Below, piece after piece: positions 1 to 10,704 of a stretch of 38,715 bases of DNA; within the stretch, counting starts at the first letter, position 1, and each line of letters opens with the position of its first letter. Source of the stretch: Mesostigma viride (lineage: Eukaryota > Streptophyta > Mesostigmatophyceae > Mesostigmatales > Mesostigmataceae); NCBI GenBank assembly GCA_009746045.1, contig RPFO01001741.1, positions 1 to 38,715 on the forward strand. Direction: 5' to 3'. Below the pieces are notes generated by a model. The model saw only the letters and a program-made list of their open reading frames with translations. It made no database searches and was not told where the DNA came from. The position numbers were made by a program, and so were the translations under genes.

Positions 1-27
1 CTGTACCAGGGCATTGCCATATATCAG

Positions 28-192
28 GAGACAACCAGCGCAGGCCAGAAATCGGGAGAATCCGACCATGGTAGCTCGAGCCTGCCGCTATCTTGTCCGC
101 CGTGTTCGAGTCGTTCAGGATGATGAAGATGAATGGTGATGGAAATGTGTATCCTTGTGCATTGAAATTATGGCTGGCTTACGTGTAGAGCG
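28..192 (+). repeat. Uninterrupted copy of the target repeat (empty site)
   Basis: Bases 28-134 match 544-652, and bases 131-192 match 36143-36205 almost base for base. The two halves that are contiguous here are separated by 35.5 kb in the second copy. The GAAT at 131-134 corresponds to the single pre-insertion copy of the target-site duplication. I do not recognise the repeat itself. Confidence 0.85.
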
Positions 193-543
193 CCATCACC
201 AGCACCATTATAAGCAGCGGCGCCTGCAGCTCGTAGGGCAAGTAGCTCGCACCAACCAGGTAGACACCTCACGTGGCCCCGCAGGACTGCGACCAGCTCG
301 CCTGGCCGGCACCTCCTGACGTGGGCTGGGCCCCCTAATGTTAGACGCCGCAAGGCCCGCACCTTCAAAGAACAGCTAGTAGAGGACATGGGGGGCCTCG
401 CCTCTCCGTGATTTGGAAGAAGATGATGCCACAAGGCCAAGTGGGCCCAGGGTCAATAGAGGACAACGAGCCCCCCTGTGGGGAAGCGCCCGCGTGTGCA
501 AGCCCGTGGGAGGCACGCCAGTGCTGTATAGATAGATGTCAAA

Positions 544-652
544 GAGACAACCAGCGCAGGCCAGAAATCGGGAGAATCCGGACCATGGTAGCTCGAGCCT
601 GCCGTTATTCTTTTCCGCGTTTTCGAGTCGTTCAGGATGATGAAGAATGAAT
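544..652 (+). repeat. Left half of the interrupted target repeat
   Basis: Same sequence as 28-134 with a few substitutions and short indels. It stops matching exactly where the transposon terminus begins at 653 and resumes at 36143 after the right terminus. Confidence 0.85.
649..652. repeat. Target-site duplication GAAT, left
   Basis: GAAT directly precedes the GGGCGTCCCC terminus. The same four bases follow the right terminus at 36143-36146, and one copy is present at 131-134 in the empty site. Confidence 0.82.
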
Positions 653-679
653 GGGCGTCCCCAACATCTACTGCTCCAA
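653..679 (+). repeat. Left terminal inverted repeat
   Basis: Starts GGGCGTCCCCAACAT and is the exact reverse complement of 36116-36142 over 27 bases. After a divergent spacer the shared block TGGTACTTTTGA (683-694) extends the similarity. Confidence 0.9.
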
Positions 680-1307
680 TTTTGGTACTTTTGAAATTCC
701 ATGCCTGGAGCGCAAAGTTTGCAATATATGTGCCGTTTGTAGCTCTAGCTCTATAATAACCTGACCAACCCCGCATTCCTCAAAGTAGCACTTGTTGCCT
801 ATTCTCATTATGCGAATCACATGATTAGGATCTGCTTCACGATTGCTATTGCTCGAGATTCAATTAAGAATGATTGAGATCAATAAATGATGAACCAAAT
901 AAACCAAATTAGGCCACTTGACAAGTTCATGATCCATTTAAATTGTACAATTAAGCGATTAATTAATTCATAAATCATACATTACATGGGATACCCCCGT
1001 CGACGAGCTAGTGGTACGTACAATGAAACATTTGAGTTTGTAACATGTCTCCATGGATATATACATGTATGCTGGACCTCGCGCATCTCAGCCCTCTAAG
1101 AAATGTTATTTGAACTCAGGTCTAGATCTAAATATATACATGATGATCTGGATAATATTATACACTTCCTTAAAAGAGCATGAATCGAGCTTTACAATTC
1201 AGGACAAGGAACTCGTTTGCAAATCACGGCTGAAAGGCAAGTGCTCACAACGAAGCACGTGCTCTCAAGGCTGTCCACCTCGTCCAACCAAGCCCGGGCG
1301 AGCTGGC
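680..1307. other. Left subterminal non-coding region
   Basis: About 630 bp between the left terminus and the stop codon of the transposase-like gene. It is AT-rich around 830-1000 and holds no credible reading frame. It must include the 3' untranslated region and termination signals of the minus-strand gene, but I could not identify a clear poly(A) signal. Confidence 0.5.
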
Positions 1308-4300
1308 CTACTGAACAGGTCTCTTCTTGGCCAAGTTCGTGAGCCGTTTCTCGACGTCTGTCGGAATGGTCAAGATGGCCTGGCGATTGTTAGCTGGGTT
1401 GACAACAATGGTGTGTTCGAACCCCGCGTCCATGCACAGGTAGCAATTGACCAAGTTTGGCTGTTCAGGTTGGGCATCGGCGTCCATTTTGAACATCGTC
1501 GCCATACCCGGAAATCTGTCCCAGTAGCGCACCCCCACCACCCATTGTCCCTTACGGAACAACTCCCTATCGACCTTGCCGTTTCTGTCGGCCACTCGCC
1601 TCACGAAAGTAGCGGCCACCTGATAAGGCTCCTGCAAGACTTCCGCTAGCCAATATGGATGATCTGGATCGTGGGACTCATCACCAGAGTAGGACTCGAC
1701 GGCAAAAATGTCTCGCAGCTTCAGTCTCCTTCCCATCATCGTCCTCTCTGCCTGTAGTCTGTTCAGTCGCGTCCCTGCGTGCCCCCCTTGTCCGTTTGGG
1801 TTCCTTTGCACTGGCTCCCCCAGTTTGTGGAGCTTCATCCGAGCACCTCCCACATTCCAGCCGTCCATGTCGGTCCACTCCTTTCGACAATCCCACCACC
1901 TTTCCTCGGCGCACGCACCGCCACAATAGCAGGAATACTGGCGCAGCATTAAGCGCGTCACATTCGACTTGTCCATGCGCCACCAGTGCGCCTTCTTCAC
2001 TCCTTTGATTTCGCCGCGCCCTGGGCTGTAAGGAAGCACCTGCGCGTCGAAGACAAGATTTGCACAAGGGAAAGTTGAAGTTACGAGACCATCGAGCTAG
2101 TTGTGTTTTATTAAGCACTCCTGATCGCCAGGACTCCAAGAACGCCCTAGAAACGACGGCCGGCGTAACTATTCCCTGAACGAGGACTGTACACTTAATT
2201 ACCTCGGGGAACTCGAAGAAGTTACGCCTGGTCGTTGTGGTCCCGCCCACCGCCCCCGACGCCAGATTCTCCACCAACTGGGCGGCCGTCTGTTTGTCCT
2301 GGTTCTCTTCCCTGATGTGCCACCTCCTCAACATGCACTTCACAGTCCCACCAGCTCCATCCACCTCCCCCTTTCCGTGCTGCTCCCCAAAGTAATTCCA
2401 CTCAAATGACTCCAGGTGCGGATCCTCCGTCAGCAGCCGGGCCACTTCCGCGATCACATTCCTTGACTTGAACTGCATGGAGCAATTGTCCGACCACCCA
2501 ATGAAGCGCTTCACCTCTACCCCTTCTGACCGTAGTGTCGCCAGGATTTTGAGGATAGCAAAACGGAGGGCCCGCCCGTCCCTTTTCATTCCGCCCTGTC
2601 CGATGAAGTGAAACTCCCTTCTCACGACCTTTCCCGACGCTGGATCCAAGTAGCGCACGATCCAGGGCATAAGGACAAATGTGACTGGATGCCAATACTG
2701 TGCTTGGAGATTGTGATAGGTGTAAGACTGGTAGTTCTCGGCGTAATCTGTGTGGCATACAAGGTCCCCCACCCGCATCCTTGAGAGACATTCCTTGGAG
2801 GCGTCCGCTTGCCACCACGCGTTGAAGCAATGCTGGATGAAGTCCGGCCACTTGTCCACAATCGCCTCCTTTAGCTCCGTTGGTGTGGACTTGACGTCGA
2901 CTTGCGTCAATCGCTGCCCACCAGCCTTTGCGATCTCGTCACAGTCGTCCTGCATATGCGCAATGTGCACAAACAGAAAAGACATCAACTTCGACCCACC
3001 AATGACCTGTAGGAAGAAAAAAGACAGGACCTCAGGAAAAATTGAAAAAGAAACGCCTTGGGGCGCAACCACTCCACTAAAAATTACCTCTGGCCCAAGA
3101 ACCTCAGGAAACATTGCAAAAGAAACGCCTTGGGGCGCAACCACTCCACTAAAAATTACCTCTGGCCCAAGAACCGCACCCGGCGGCACATCCTGCATCT
3201 CGTATCTGGTCCATGAAATCAGGTGGTTGGAAGCCTCCTCCCGTTCGCATAACATGAAGTTCCGAATTCCACACTTGGGAGCCCGGCAAGTGCCCAACAC
3301 ACAAGCCTTACGCCGGATCGAGCAAACCCCCAACTCCTCGCCCAGGTCATGATCGGGCACCCCTTCCTCGTCGTCCAGCACCCTCCCATGCATGGGCAGA
3401 TCCTCAAGTTCGCCCTGAAAAGGCTGAACCTGCGGCCGCGACGACCCCACAGACGACCTCGAACCTCCCCCCTCCCTCATCCCCTCCACCTCACAAGTAA
3501 ACTTGTTCACCCACTCTGTCGTGTGAGTGGCTTTGAAAATGGAACATGTGGGCACGGACGACCCCACGTCGAGCTGGCTACCATGATCGCACGCGTGGCA
3601 TTCAGGTCCGCACTCGCATCTGGCATGAAAAGTTGCACGAAATTTGGCCAACCCCCCAACCATGGACTGCATGGTAGTGTGGTGCTGGCATGCGCACAAG
3701 TTCCGCATTTTCCACCGCCCCTTGACGCATGCGGGCATATGCTTGCAAAAAGTAGTGTATCCCACATGAACTGTGCTCTTCTGATTCGTGCGTAGCATTG
3801 ACATCCCTGCCTCCGTCTCCAAAATCACCTGATTTCCCCCCTCACACCCTCCTCTCCCTCCCCCCCCCCCCTCCCTACTGTCCATCCGCCGCGGTGGCTT
3901 CAACTCCGGATGGCGGGAAATAAACACTTCGTAAATCTTCGACTTGGAGACAGTATAGTAGCGCGCACCCTCCGAAAACGCTAGTGTATGTTTGTAATCC
4001 TTTCTTGTCCATTCACAATGAACATCCTTCATGTTCGGAGACGCCCGCGTCAAGTTATCATCCCTCCAGCACGCTTGTATCAGGGCAATCACTTCCGTCG
4101 GAAGCTCGTTTTTCCTCTTTCTCCTCTCTGGCGCACTCAGCAAAAGGTCGTCCTCCCCTTCTTCCATTCCATCCCTGTGACCCCGAACAGTTGCGACAAA
4201 GCGCCTGTCAATCCCGAACGCGCGCTCCACAATCCTGTCCGGGACGCCCTCCATTGCCTTCGTAACAAGTCCACACAAGGCCCACCTAAGCCCACGATCC

Positions 4301-4656
4301 TTCTCAGATGTTCCCAAGTCGCCAAAAGCCTTCTTGATGGTATCCCGAAGAGATTCCGCCCAACTTTCAGGAAGCCCGTCGTCACAGTTCTTCCTCTTCT
4401 TAATGCCGTTGCTCTCCGCCACCATGGCATTTAGTCTTGAAGCTGCGCAAGACAGAACCTCCGCGCTCATCTCTGGCGTCCTGTGGTTGTTTGCTTTCAC
4501 GTGTTCCGCCATGATAGGAAAGATGGCATTGGCAATTTTGTACCCCTTGTTCTCGATGTACTTGTCGCTCCAGGGACCGCAAAGTGCAGGCTCCCGGTCG
4601 TCCTTGGACAAGGGACGCGAACCGTCGGAAACGGCCCCCCGCCCCGATTGCGCCAT
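1308..4656 (-). CDS. Putative DDE-type transposase, three exons, 1010 aa
   Basis: Coding exons are 4656-3160, 3006-2203 and 2039-1308. Both joins are phase 0 with GAG|GT donors and CAG acceptors, and the three lengths sum to an uninterrupted 1010-codon frame. The ATG at 4656 is the first in frame after an acceptor-like AG at 4719-4718. A Cys/His-rich stretch lies at residues ~304-325 and ~347-358. Candidate catalytic residues are D586 (in HTDYAENY), D672 (in GWSDNCSMQFK) and E713 or D715 (in HGKGEVDGAGGTVK). A C-terminal cluster C804, C806, C810, C818 follows. The SDN..QFK and HGKG..DG.GG.VK blocks resemble a widespread family of eukaryotic transposon-like proteins I know only from memory. 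I infer it moves the surrounding element. The Sola assignment is tentative. It is transcribed away from the cargo cluster, and its introns carry the same hairpin motif as the cargo genes. Confidence 0.75.
2040..2202 (-). other. Intron 2 of the transposase-like gene, with hairpin motif
   Basis: The donor is GAG|GTAATTAAG and the acceptor CGCGCAG|GTG. Splicing joins FEFPE to VLPYSPG in phase 0. The 22-nt motif lies at 2150-2170 on the transcribed strand, 30-50 nt after the donor. Confidence 0.8.
3007..3159 (-). other. Intron 1 with a 72-bp duplication that includes the donor
   Basis: The acceptor CTACAG|GTCATT is at 3008-3007. Two donors, each GGCCAGAG|GTAATTTTT, lie 72 bp apart, with introns starting at 3159 and 3087. 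Each copy carries the exon end and one hairpin motif (3050-3069 and 3122-3141). Because 72 is a multiple of three, use of the inner donor adds 24 residues without a frame change, and even full retention stays open. Confidence 0.75.
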
Positions 4657-4801
4657 CAGACTTTGGTCAGACGGCAGCTGATTTTTTTCGCCTCTTAATC
4701 CCGCGGCACCGAAAGCCCTGAGGATGAGTAATGATAAATAATCACCATTAAAGACACGACGAAAACGATGGGCATCAAACAAGAACGACAAGCGTCATTA
4801 A

Positions 4802-5352
4802 TAACGCCGGCCGGCGCAACTGGATGCATGTAAACCATACAAAAGTGATTTTATGAAACACATACAGTTTGTCATTAATAACGACGGCCGGCGTAACTCG
4901 GGCGCAATTAAAAACCATTAAGAAGCAACTCAGGATATGCGGGCAGAAATCCTTCAGGTGTAAAAAAGATGTACAAACACAATTTTGGTAATCGGGCCTG
5001 ATTGCGCAACTGCAAGATACCATTGGAAACGCCGGCCGGCGCAACTGGATGCATGTAAACCATACAAAAGTGATTTGCACAAAACCCCTACAATTTGTCA
5101 TGAGTAACGACGGCCGGCGTAACTCGGTTGCATTTGAAAACCACAAAGAAGCAACTCAGGTAGTGAAGGCGGAAATCCCAGAGGTGATAAAATGTTTACC
5201 AACACAAAATGTTGATAAGCGTGCAAGCTTTTGCAAGTGCGCGCAAGATACCATTGGAAACGCCGGCCGGCGCAACTGGAACACCAAAACAAAAAACTTG
5301 ATTTGCACGAAACCCATTCAGTTCATCATGGATAACGACGGCCGGCGCAACT
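4802..5352 (-). repeat. Upstream tandem array with six hairpin motifs
   Basis: A unit of about 225-231 bp is repeated roughly 2.4 times. Each unit holds two copies of the 22-nt motif on the minus strand: 4802-4821, 4879-4898, 5027-5046, 5105-5124, 5258-5277 and 5333-5352. It lies upstream of the transposase start, in what is probably a 5' leader intron ending at 4718. The core of several copies is a perfect CGCCGGCCGGCG palindrome. Confidence 0.85.
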
Positions 5353-6462
5353 TAATGGCACTCACCACTTTCACCAAATGCCATGTCGCCATTATATTGA
5401 GGAAAGCGAAGTATGCCCACTTGAAGCTGTGGTCTGCAGAACATTGACACAAAATATGCATGGTATTTCAAGCAATGAATGGTATGTGTCAGGCATCAAT
5501 GTCTTTATTGTATCCAAATGTGGTTAGGACGGAGGTTTACATTGGTAGCTATTTTAAGACAATGGCGTATAACCAAACATTGCACACACTCAAGAGTGTA
5601 CTTATGCTGAACTGGAAAGGAACATTAAACAGCAATAAGGTAGATATTTTTCTTTTACATTTTAATTTTTTATTTACTATTTATATAATATTATATTATA
5701 TTATGTCATATAATATTATTAATATTATATTATGTTATATGAAATAACATTAAAATTAACATAAAATTTAAATTATATTTTTATTATAGTATATTATATA
5801 ATATTATTATATATTATATTCACGACGCTGTGTATTAATAAATGAGACACACCTACACCATCACATCGCCTTGATGTTTCCGTTTTATGGGTCCGGTCGG
5901 GCGTTGGTAGCTGGTCGACAACAATTCTACATTTCCTAAAAAAAAATGCGACCGTGCCTAGATTCGAAGGCGCGCTGTGGCTGACCTGAACTATCGGTGA
6001 ACACCTCGGCGTCACTTGACCGGTCTAGGTTGACATTTCGGCAGAGTAACGCTGCTTAAAGGATCATTGCGTAGTTCGCGCAATTTGGCTCTTTATATAT
6101 GTTTTTGGAGACGACGAGCAAGCATCCGATTGGTCAGCCAATTCCTGTCCAGTCCTCGGACAGTGTCCAATCCGGTGCTTGGGATCCAGAAAACGTGCTC
6201 GAGCCTGGCCACTCTTTCGCGGGCGCCGCGCTAGTGGCGTCGCGCCCAAACCTGACCAGGCCATAGGAAAGGGCGGGGGCGAATGCAAGAATTATTGTTA
6301 TAACCTGACCTGTCCTGGGGAAGGTCCGGGGCGAATGCAAGAATTAATATACCTGCGTATGCAACCAACACGGCCGATCCACATACATAATCCGACTGAG
6401 CTGGACGGTACGGACCAAATTTCGGTGCAAATTGAGGCCCAAAAGCTATGTCGGCTGATTTA
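5353..6462. other. Unassigned spacer, partly very AT-rich
   Basis: No credible gene. Bases 5640-5825 are almost pure A/T with TATA-like repeats. The rest is of mixed composition. Bases ~6098-6127 show weak inverted similarity to ~18110-18139, which suggests the foldback symmetry once extended further out. Confidence 0.5.
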
Positions 6463-6555
6463 ATGGCGGTGACTGCCTTTAGACGAAACGTGACAAATCT
6501 GGCACGCGGAAAGCAGAAAAAATGCTCGATTGTTGGAGAAAATTAGTTAGTGATT

Positions 6556-6984
6556 CTAATTTATGGCGGGATGGTTGCGATCTATAATGTCGCGGGCTTT
6601 TTTTCTTTGCCATCGGCAGGGGGGGTCCGGCCTGAATTTCTGTCGGGATGAATAAAGTATAATGGATGCCTGCCGGGTTGATTGTCGATTGTTACCAGTT
6701 TTGATGGTCGTAAGGAAAGCTAGTTTAATGATGTTTCTAAAGCCGTAAAAATTCCCGCTGCTATCTTTACCTTTCCCGTCATTTTGCGGTAAGATAACAT
6801 TAGCCCTGCGCGATGCGTACTGCCCAACCACTCCATGAAAGGGTGGACTTTCTTGTGCGCCTGGGCACGAATAAATGCCCGTTATGGTACGTTCTTGTGT
6901 TAAACGTCTTAAGCTAGCGTTTTCCTGCTTTCTTAGCTCGTTGAGCCTAAGCTTTTTGCCTTTTTTCCGGCCAGATGCAGCCAG
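6556..6984 (-). pseudogene. Open frame in the left foldback arm, copy 1
   Basis: An open frame of about 142 codons on the minus strand. It matches the frame in the opposite arm (17484-17882) residue by residue in blocks such as NVILPQNDGKGKDSSGNF and QERTITGIYSCPGAQE. Position 6984 is CTG, not ATG, and only ATG codons inside the frame are available. Conservation of one frame in both arms suggests a captured coding exon. I do not recognise the protein. Confidence 0.4.
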
Positions 6985-7660
6985 AAAGTTGCGGTTCCTG
7001 GCGCTGCATCGCTGGATTCCTGGGTGTCTTTTAGCTAGTTCGTCTGTGACGTGGCTGGCTTTCTGCAGCGCGTGGCCCGCAACCTGTCGGGAAGGTGTAA
7101 TGCTTTTATTTCCATGCTTCTCTGAAATTTCTTTTGCTTTATAGACAGTTGTGTTCGAGGAAATTCACGCGGTCTTCCTAAGCAGCGGCAATATCATTTT
7201 CCCCAGACACTGACGAGCTGGCACCTGTCTCCTAAAGAGAGCGGCTCGTGCTTGTTAGAAAGGAGGCAGTGTGCATTTTGCGGGACACAATGCTTTGGTG
7301 GCACATGCGTCAGGTAGGCTGTTCCAATGGTCTCTTCATGATCACCTTTCCCACTGAGTAAATGTTAGCATTTGTCATGGTAACCAGAGCAGCTAGCCAC
7401 AGGTTGGCTGGATAAAAAGTCAGCTTATTTTCTCTTTATATACTGCGTGTGTGGTCCTCCACGTGTCCGGCTTGTTGGGCATTTTGGAAGCGGGTTTATA
7501 ATGTGTTGTTGGGTGGAACAACTTGGTTGTTGGCACAAAATCACACATTATTAGCCTGAGATAGGCATGACATATGCTGCTCAGGCGTGTCGTCCTACCA
7601 GCCTTGTTGTTGAGGGTAGACTCACAAGGCTGGCTGTGCCGATGGAGGGGTGGGGCGTGC

Positions 7661-8149
7661 TAGCCCCCCCCACACCCACGCATGCATGCTAGCCCACCCC
7701 CACACCCACGCATGCATGCTAGCCCCCCACACACCCACGCATGCATGCTAGCCCCCCCCACACCCACGCATGCATGCTAGCCCACACTCACACCCACGCA
7801 TGCATGCTAGCCCACCCCCACACCCACGCATGCATGCTAGCCCCCCCCACACCCACGCATTCATGCCAGCCCCCCCCACACCCACGCATGCATGACAGCC
7901 CCCCCACACACCCACGCATGCATGCTAGCCCCCCACACACACCCACGCATGCATGCCAGCCCCCATACACACCCACGCATGCATGCCAGACCCCCCCACA
8001 CCCACGCATGCATGCTAGCCCCCCACACACACCCACGCATGCATGCCAGCCCCCCCACACACCCACGCATGCAGGCTAGCCCCCCCCACACCCACGCATG
8101 CATGCCAGCCCACCCCCACACCCACGCGTGCATGCCAGCCCACCCCTAG
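7661..8149 (+). repeat. ~27-bp minisatellite, left arm
   Basis: About 18 copies of CACACCCACGCATGCATG followed by CTAGCC/CCAGCC and a run of C. The reading frames rich in His, Ala, Cys and Met here are artefacts of the repeat. The right arm has only about five copies. Confidence 0.92.
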
Positions 8150-8185
8150 CTTGAGCGTGCTTGTAAAGTTTTTGCATGGTTTATT

Positions 8186-8407
8186 AAAATGAGTGGAATA
8201 TGTATTTATTGCATTAAATGTTAATTTTATCATGAATGAAAATGGTCAACATTGCCGAAGTGCCCCTAAATTGCTCAATATTGTGTGCTCAAGAATTCAA
8301 TGAGGATTGTCATCATGGAAACCCGCACAAATTCACGATTCCGGGCATGCATGTGAAAGTATCAAGAACAATTTTCAATTAAGAATGGTATCTCATTGTT
8401 CCATGAA
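8186..8407 (-). repeat. 220-bp repeat, copy 1 (inverted)
   Basis: Reverse complement of 16414-16640 and similar to 35834-36064. It is marked by AATGAGATACCATT at one end and CATTCATGATAAAAT towards the other. It joins the foldback arm to the satellite. Confidence 0.85.
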
Positions 8408-10704
8408 TCAATATGACTCCATGTACGTAGACAAGCCATGATGACCCCATGGGAGCCTGAATCCTCATCATTAAATACATAAATGCCACCCATGTACGTA
8501 GACGGGCCATGATGACACCAATGGAGCCTGAATCCTCATCATTAATTACATAAATGCCAACCATGTACATACACGGGCAATGATGACACCATGGGAGCCT
8601 GAATCCTCATCATTAATTACATAAATGCCAACCATGTACGTAGGCCAGCCATGATGACACTGTGGGAGCCTGAATCCTCATCATTAATTTCATACATGCC
8701 AACAACACGTAGACGGGCCATAATGACACCACGGGAGCCTGAATCCTGATCATTTTTTTTTCTTTGACATCCATGTACGTAGGCCAGCCATGATGACACC
8801 ATGGGAGCCTGAATCCTCATCATTTTTTTTCTGAGACATCCATGTACGTAGGCCAGCCATGATGACACCATGGGAGCCTGAATCCTCATCATTAAATACA
8901 TACATGCCATCCATGTACGTAGACAGGCCATGATGACACCATGGGAGCCTGAATCCTCATCATTTACTATTCCTTGACATCCATGTACGTAGACGGGCCA
9001 TGATGACACCATGGGAGCCTGAATCCTCCTCATTAATTACATAAATGCCAACCATGTACGTAGACGGGCCATGATGACACCATGGGAGCCTGAATCCTCA
9101 TCATTAATTACATAAATGCCAACCATGTACGTAGACGGGCCATGATGACACCATGGGAGCCTGAATCCTCATCATTTTTTTTGAGACATCCATGTACGTA
9201 CGTAGGCCAGCCATGATGACACCATGGGAGCCTGAATCCTCATCATTTTTTTTTCTTTGACATCCATGTACGTAGGCCAGCCATGATGACACCATGGGAG
9301 CCTGAATCCTCATCATTTTTTTTTCTTTGACATCCATGTACGTAGACGGGCCATGATGACACCATGGGAGCCTGAATCCTCATCATTAATTACATACATG
9401 CCAAATGTACGTAGACAAGCCATGATGACACCATGGGAGCCTGAATCCTCATCATTTTTTTAATGAGACATCCATGTACATACGTAGGCCAGCCATGATG
9501 ACACCATGGGAGCCTGAATCCTCATCATTTTTTTTTCTTTGACATCCATGTACGTAGACGGGCCATGATGACACCATGGGAGCCTGAATCCTCCTCATTA
9601 ATTACATAAATGCCAACCATGTACGTAGACGGGCCATGATGACACCATGGGAGCCTGAATCCTCATCATTAATTACATAAATGCCAACCATGTACGTAGA
9701 CGGGCCATGATGACACCATGGGAGCCTGAATCCTCATCATTTTTTTAATGAGACATCCATGTACATACGTAGGCCAGCCATGATGACACCATGGGAGCCT
9801 GAATCCTCATCATTTTTTTTTCTTTGACATCCATGTACGTAGGCCAGCCATGATGACACCATGGGAGCCTGAATCCTCGTCATTTTTTTTTCTTTGACAT
9901 CCATGTACGTAGACGGGCCATGATGACACCATGGGAGCCTGAATCCTCATCATTAATTACATACATGCCAACCATGTAGGTAGACAAGCCATGATGACAC
10001 CATGGGAGCCTGAATCCTCATCATTTTTTTAATGAGACATCCATGTACATACGTAGGCCAGCCATGATGACACCATGGGAGCCTGAATCCTCATCATTTT
10101 TTTTTCTTTGACATCCATGTACGTAGGCCAGCCATGATGACACCATGGGAGCCTGAATCCTCCTCATTAATTACATAAATGCCAACCAGGTACGTAGACA
10201 AGCCATGATGACCCCATGGGAGCCTAAATCCTCATCATTAAATACATAAATGCCACCCATGTACGTAGACGGGCCATGATGACACCAATGGAGCCTGAAT
10301 CCTCATCATTAATTACATAAATGCCAACCATGTACATACACGGGCAATGATGACACCATGGGAGCCTGAATCCTCATCATTAAATAAATAAATGCCAACC
10401 ATGTACGTAGGCCAGCCATGATGACACTATGGGAGCCTGAATCCTCATCATTAATTTCATACATGCCAACAACACGTAGACGGGCCATAATGACACCACG
10501 GGAGCCTGAATCCTCATCATTTACTATTCCTTGACATCCATGTACGTAGGCCAGCCATGATGACACCAATGGAGCCTGAATCCTCTTCATTTTTTTAATG
10601 AGAGGATTCAGGTTACATAAATGCCAACCATGTAGGTAGACAAGCCATGATGACACCATGGGAGCCTGAATCCTCATCATTAAATACATAAATGCCATCC
10701 ATGT
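8408..10704 (-). repeat. Satellite array, left block (minus orientation)
   Basis: About 31 copies of a ~70-77-bp unit containing CATGATGACACCATGGGAGC and CTGAATCCTCATCATT. Variants differ in the linker (ATTACATAAATGCCAACC, TTTTTTTCTTTGACATCC, TTTTTAATGAGACATCC). Minus-strand reading frames such as NDEDSGSHGVIMAGLRTW are repeat artefacts. Confidence 0.95.

Noticed and set aside
28-652. Direct repeats at 28 and 544 as long terminal repeats of a retrotransposon
   Set aside because: There is no retroviral coding between them and no TG...CA ends; they are explained as two copies of the target repeat, one split by the transposon.
453-776. Minus-strand frames in the first 800 bp
   Set aside because: They cross the junction between the target repeat and the transposon terminus, so they cannot be ancestral genes.
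1655-4698. Several plus-strand frames opposite the transposase-like gene, such as 2750-3352
   Set aside because: They cross introns of the minus-strand gene, have biased composition and no domain; the minus frame with good splice sites explains the region.
6875-7144. Plus-strand 89-codon frame in the left foldback arm
   Set aside because: It is not conserved as an open frame in the other arm, unlike the minus-strand frame at 6984-6556.
7741-8149. His/Ala/Cys/Met-rich frames on both strands
   Set aside because: Artefact of the 27-bp minisatellite; the counterpart in the other arm has only five units.
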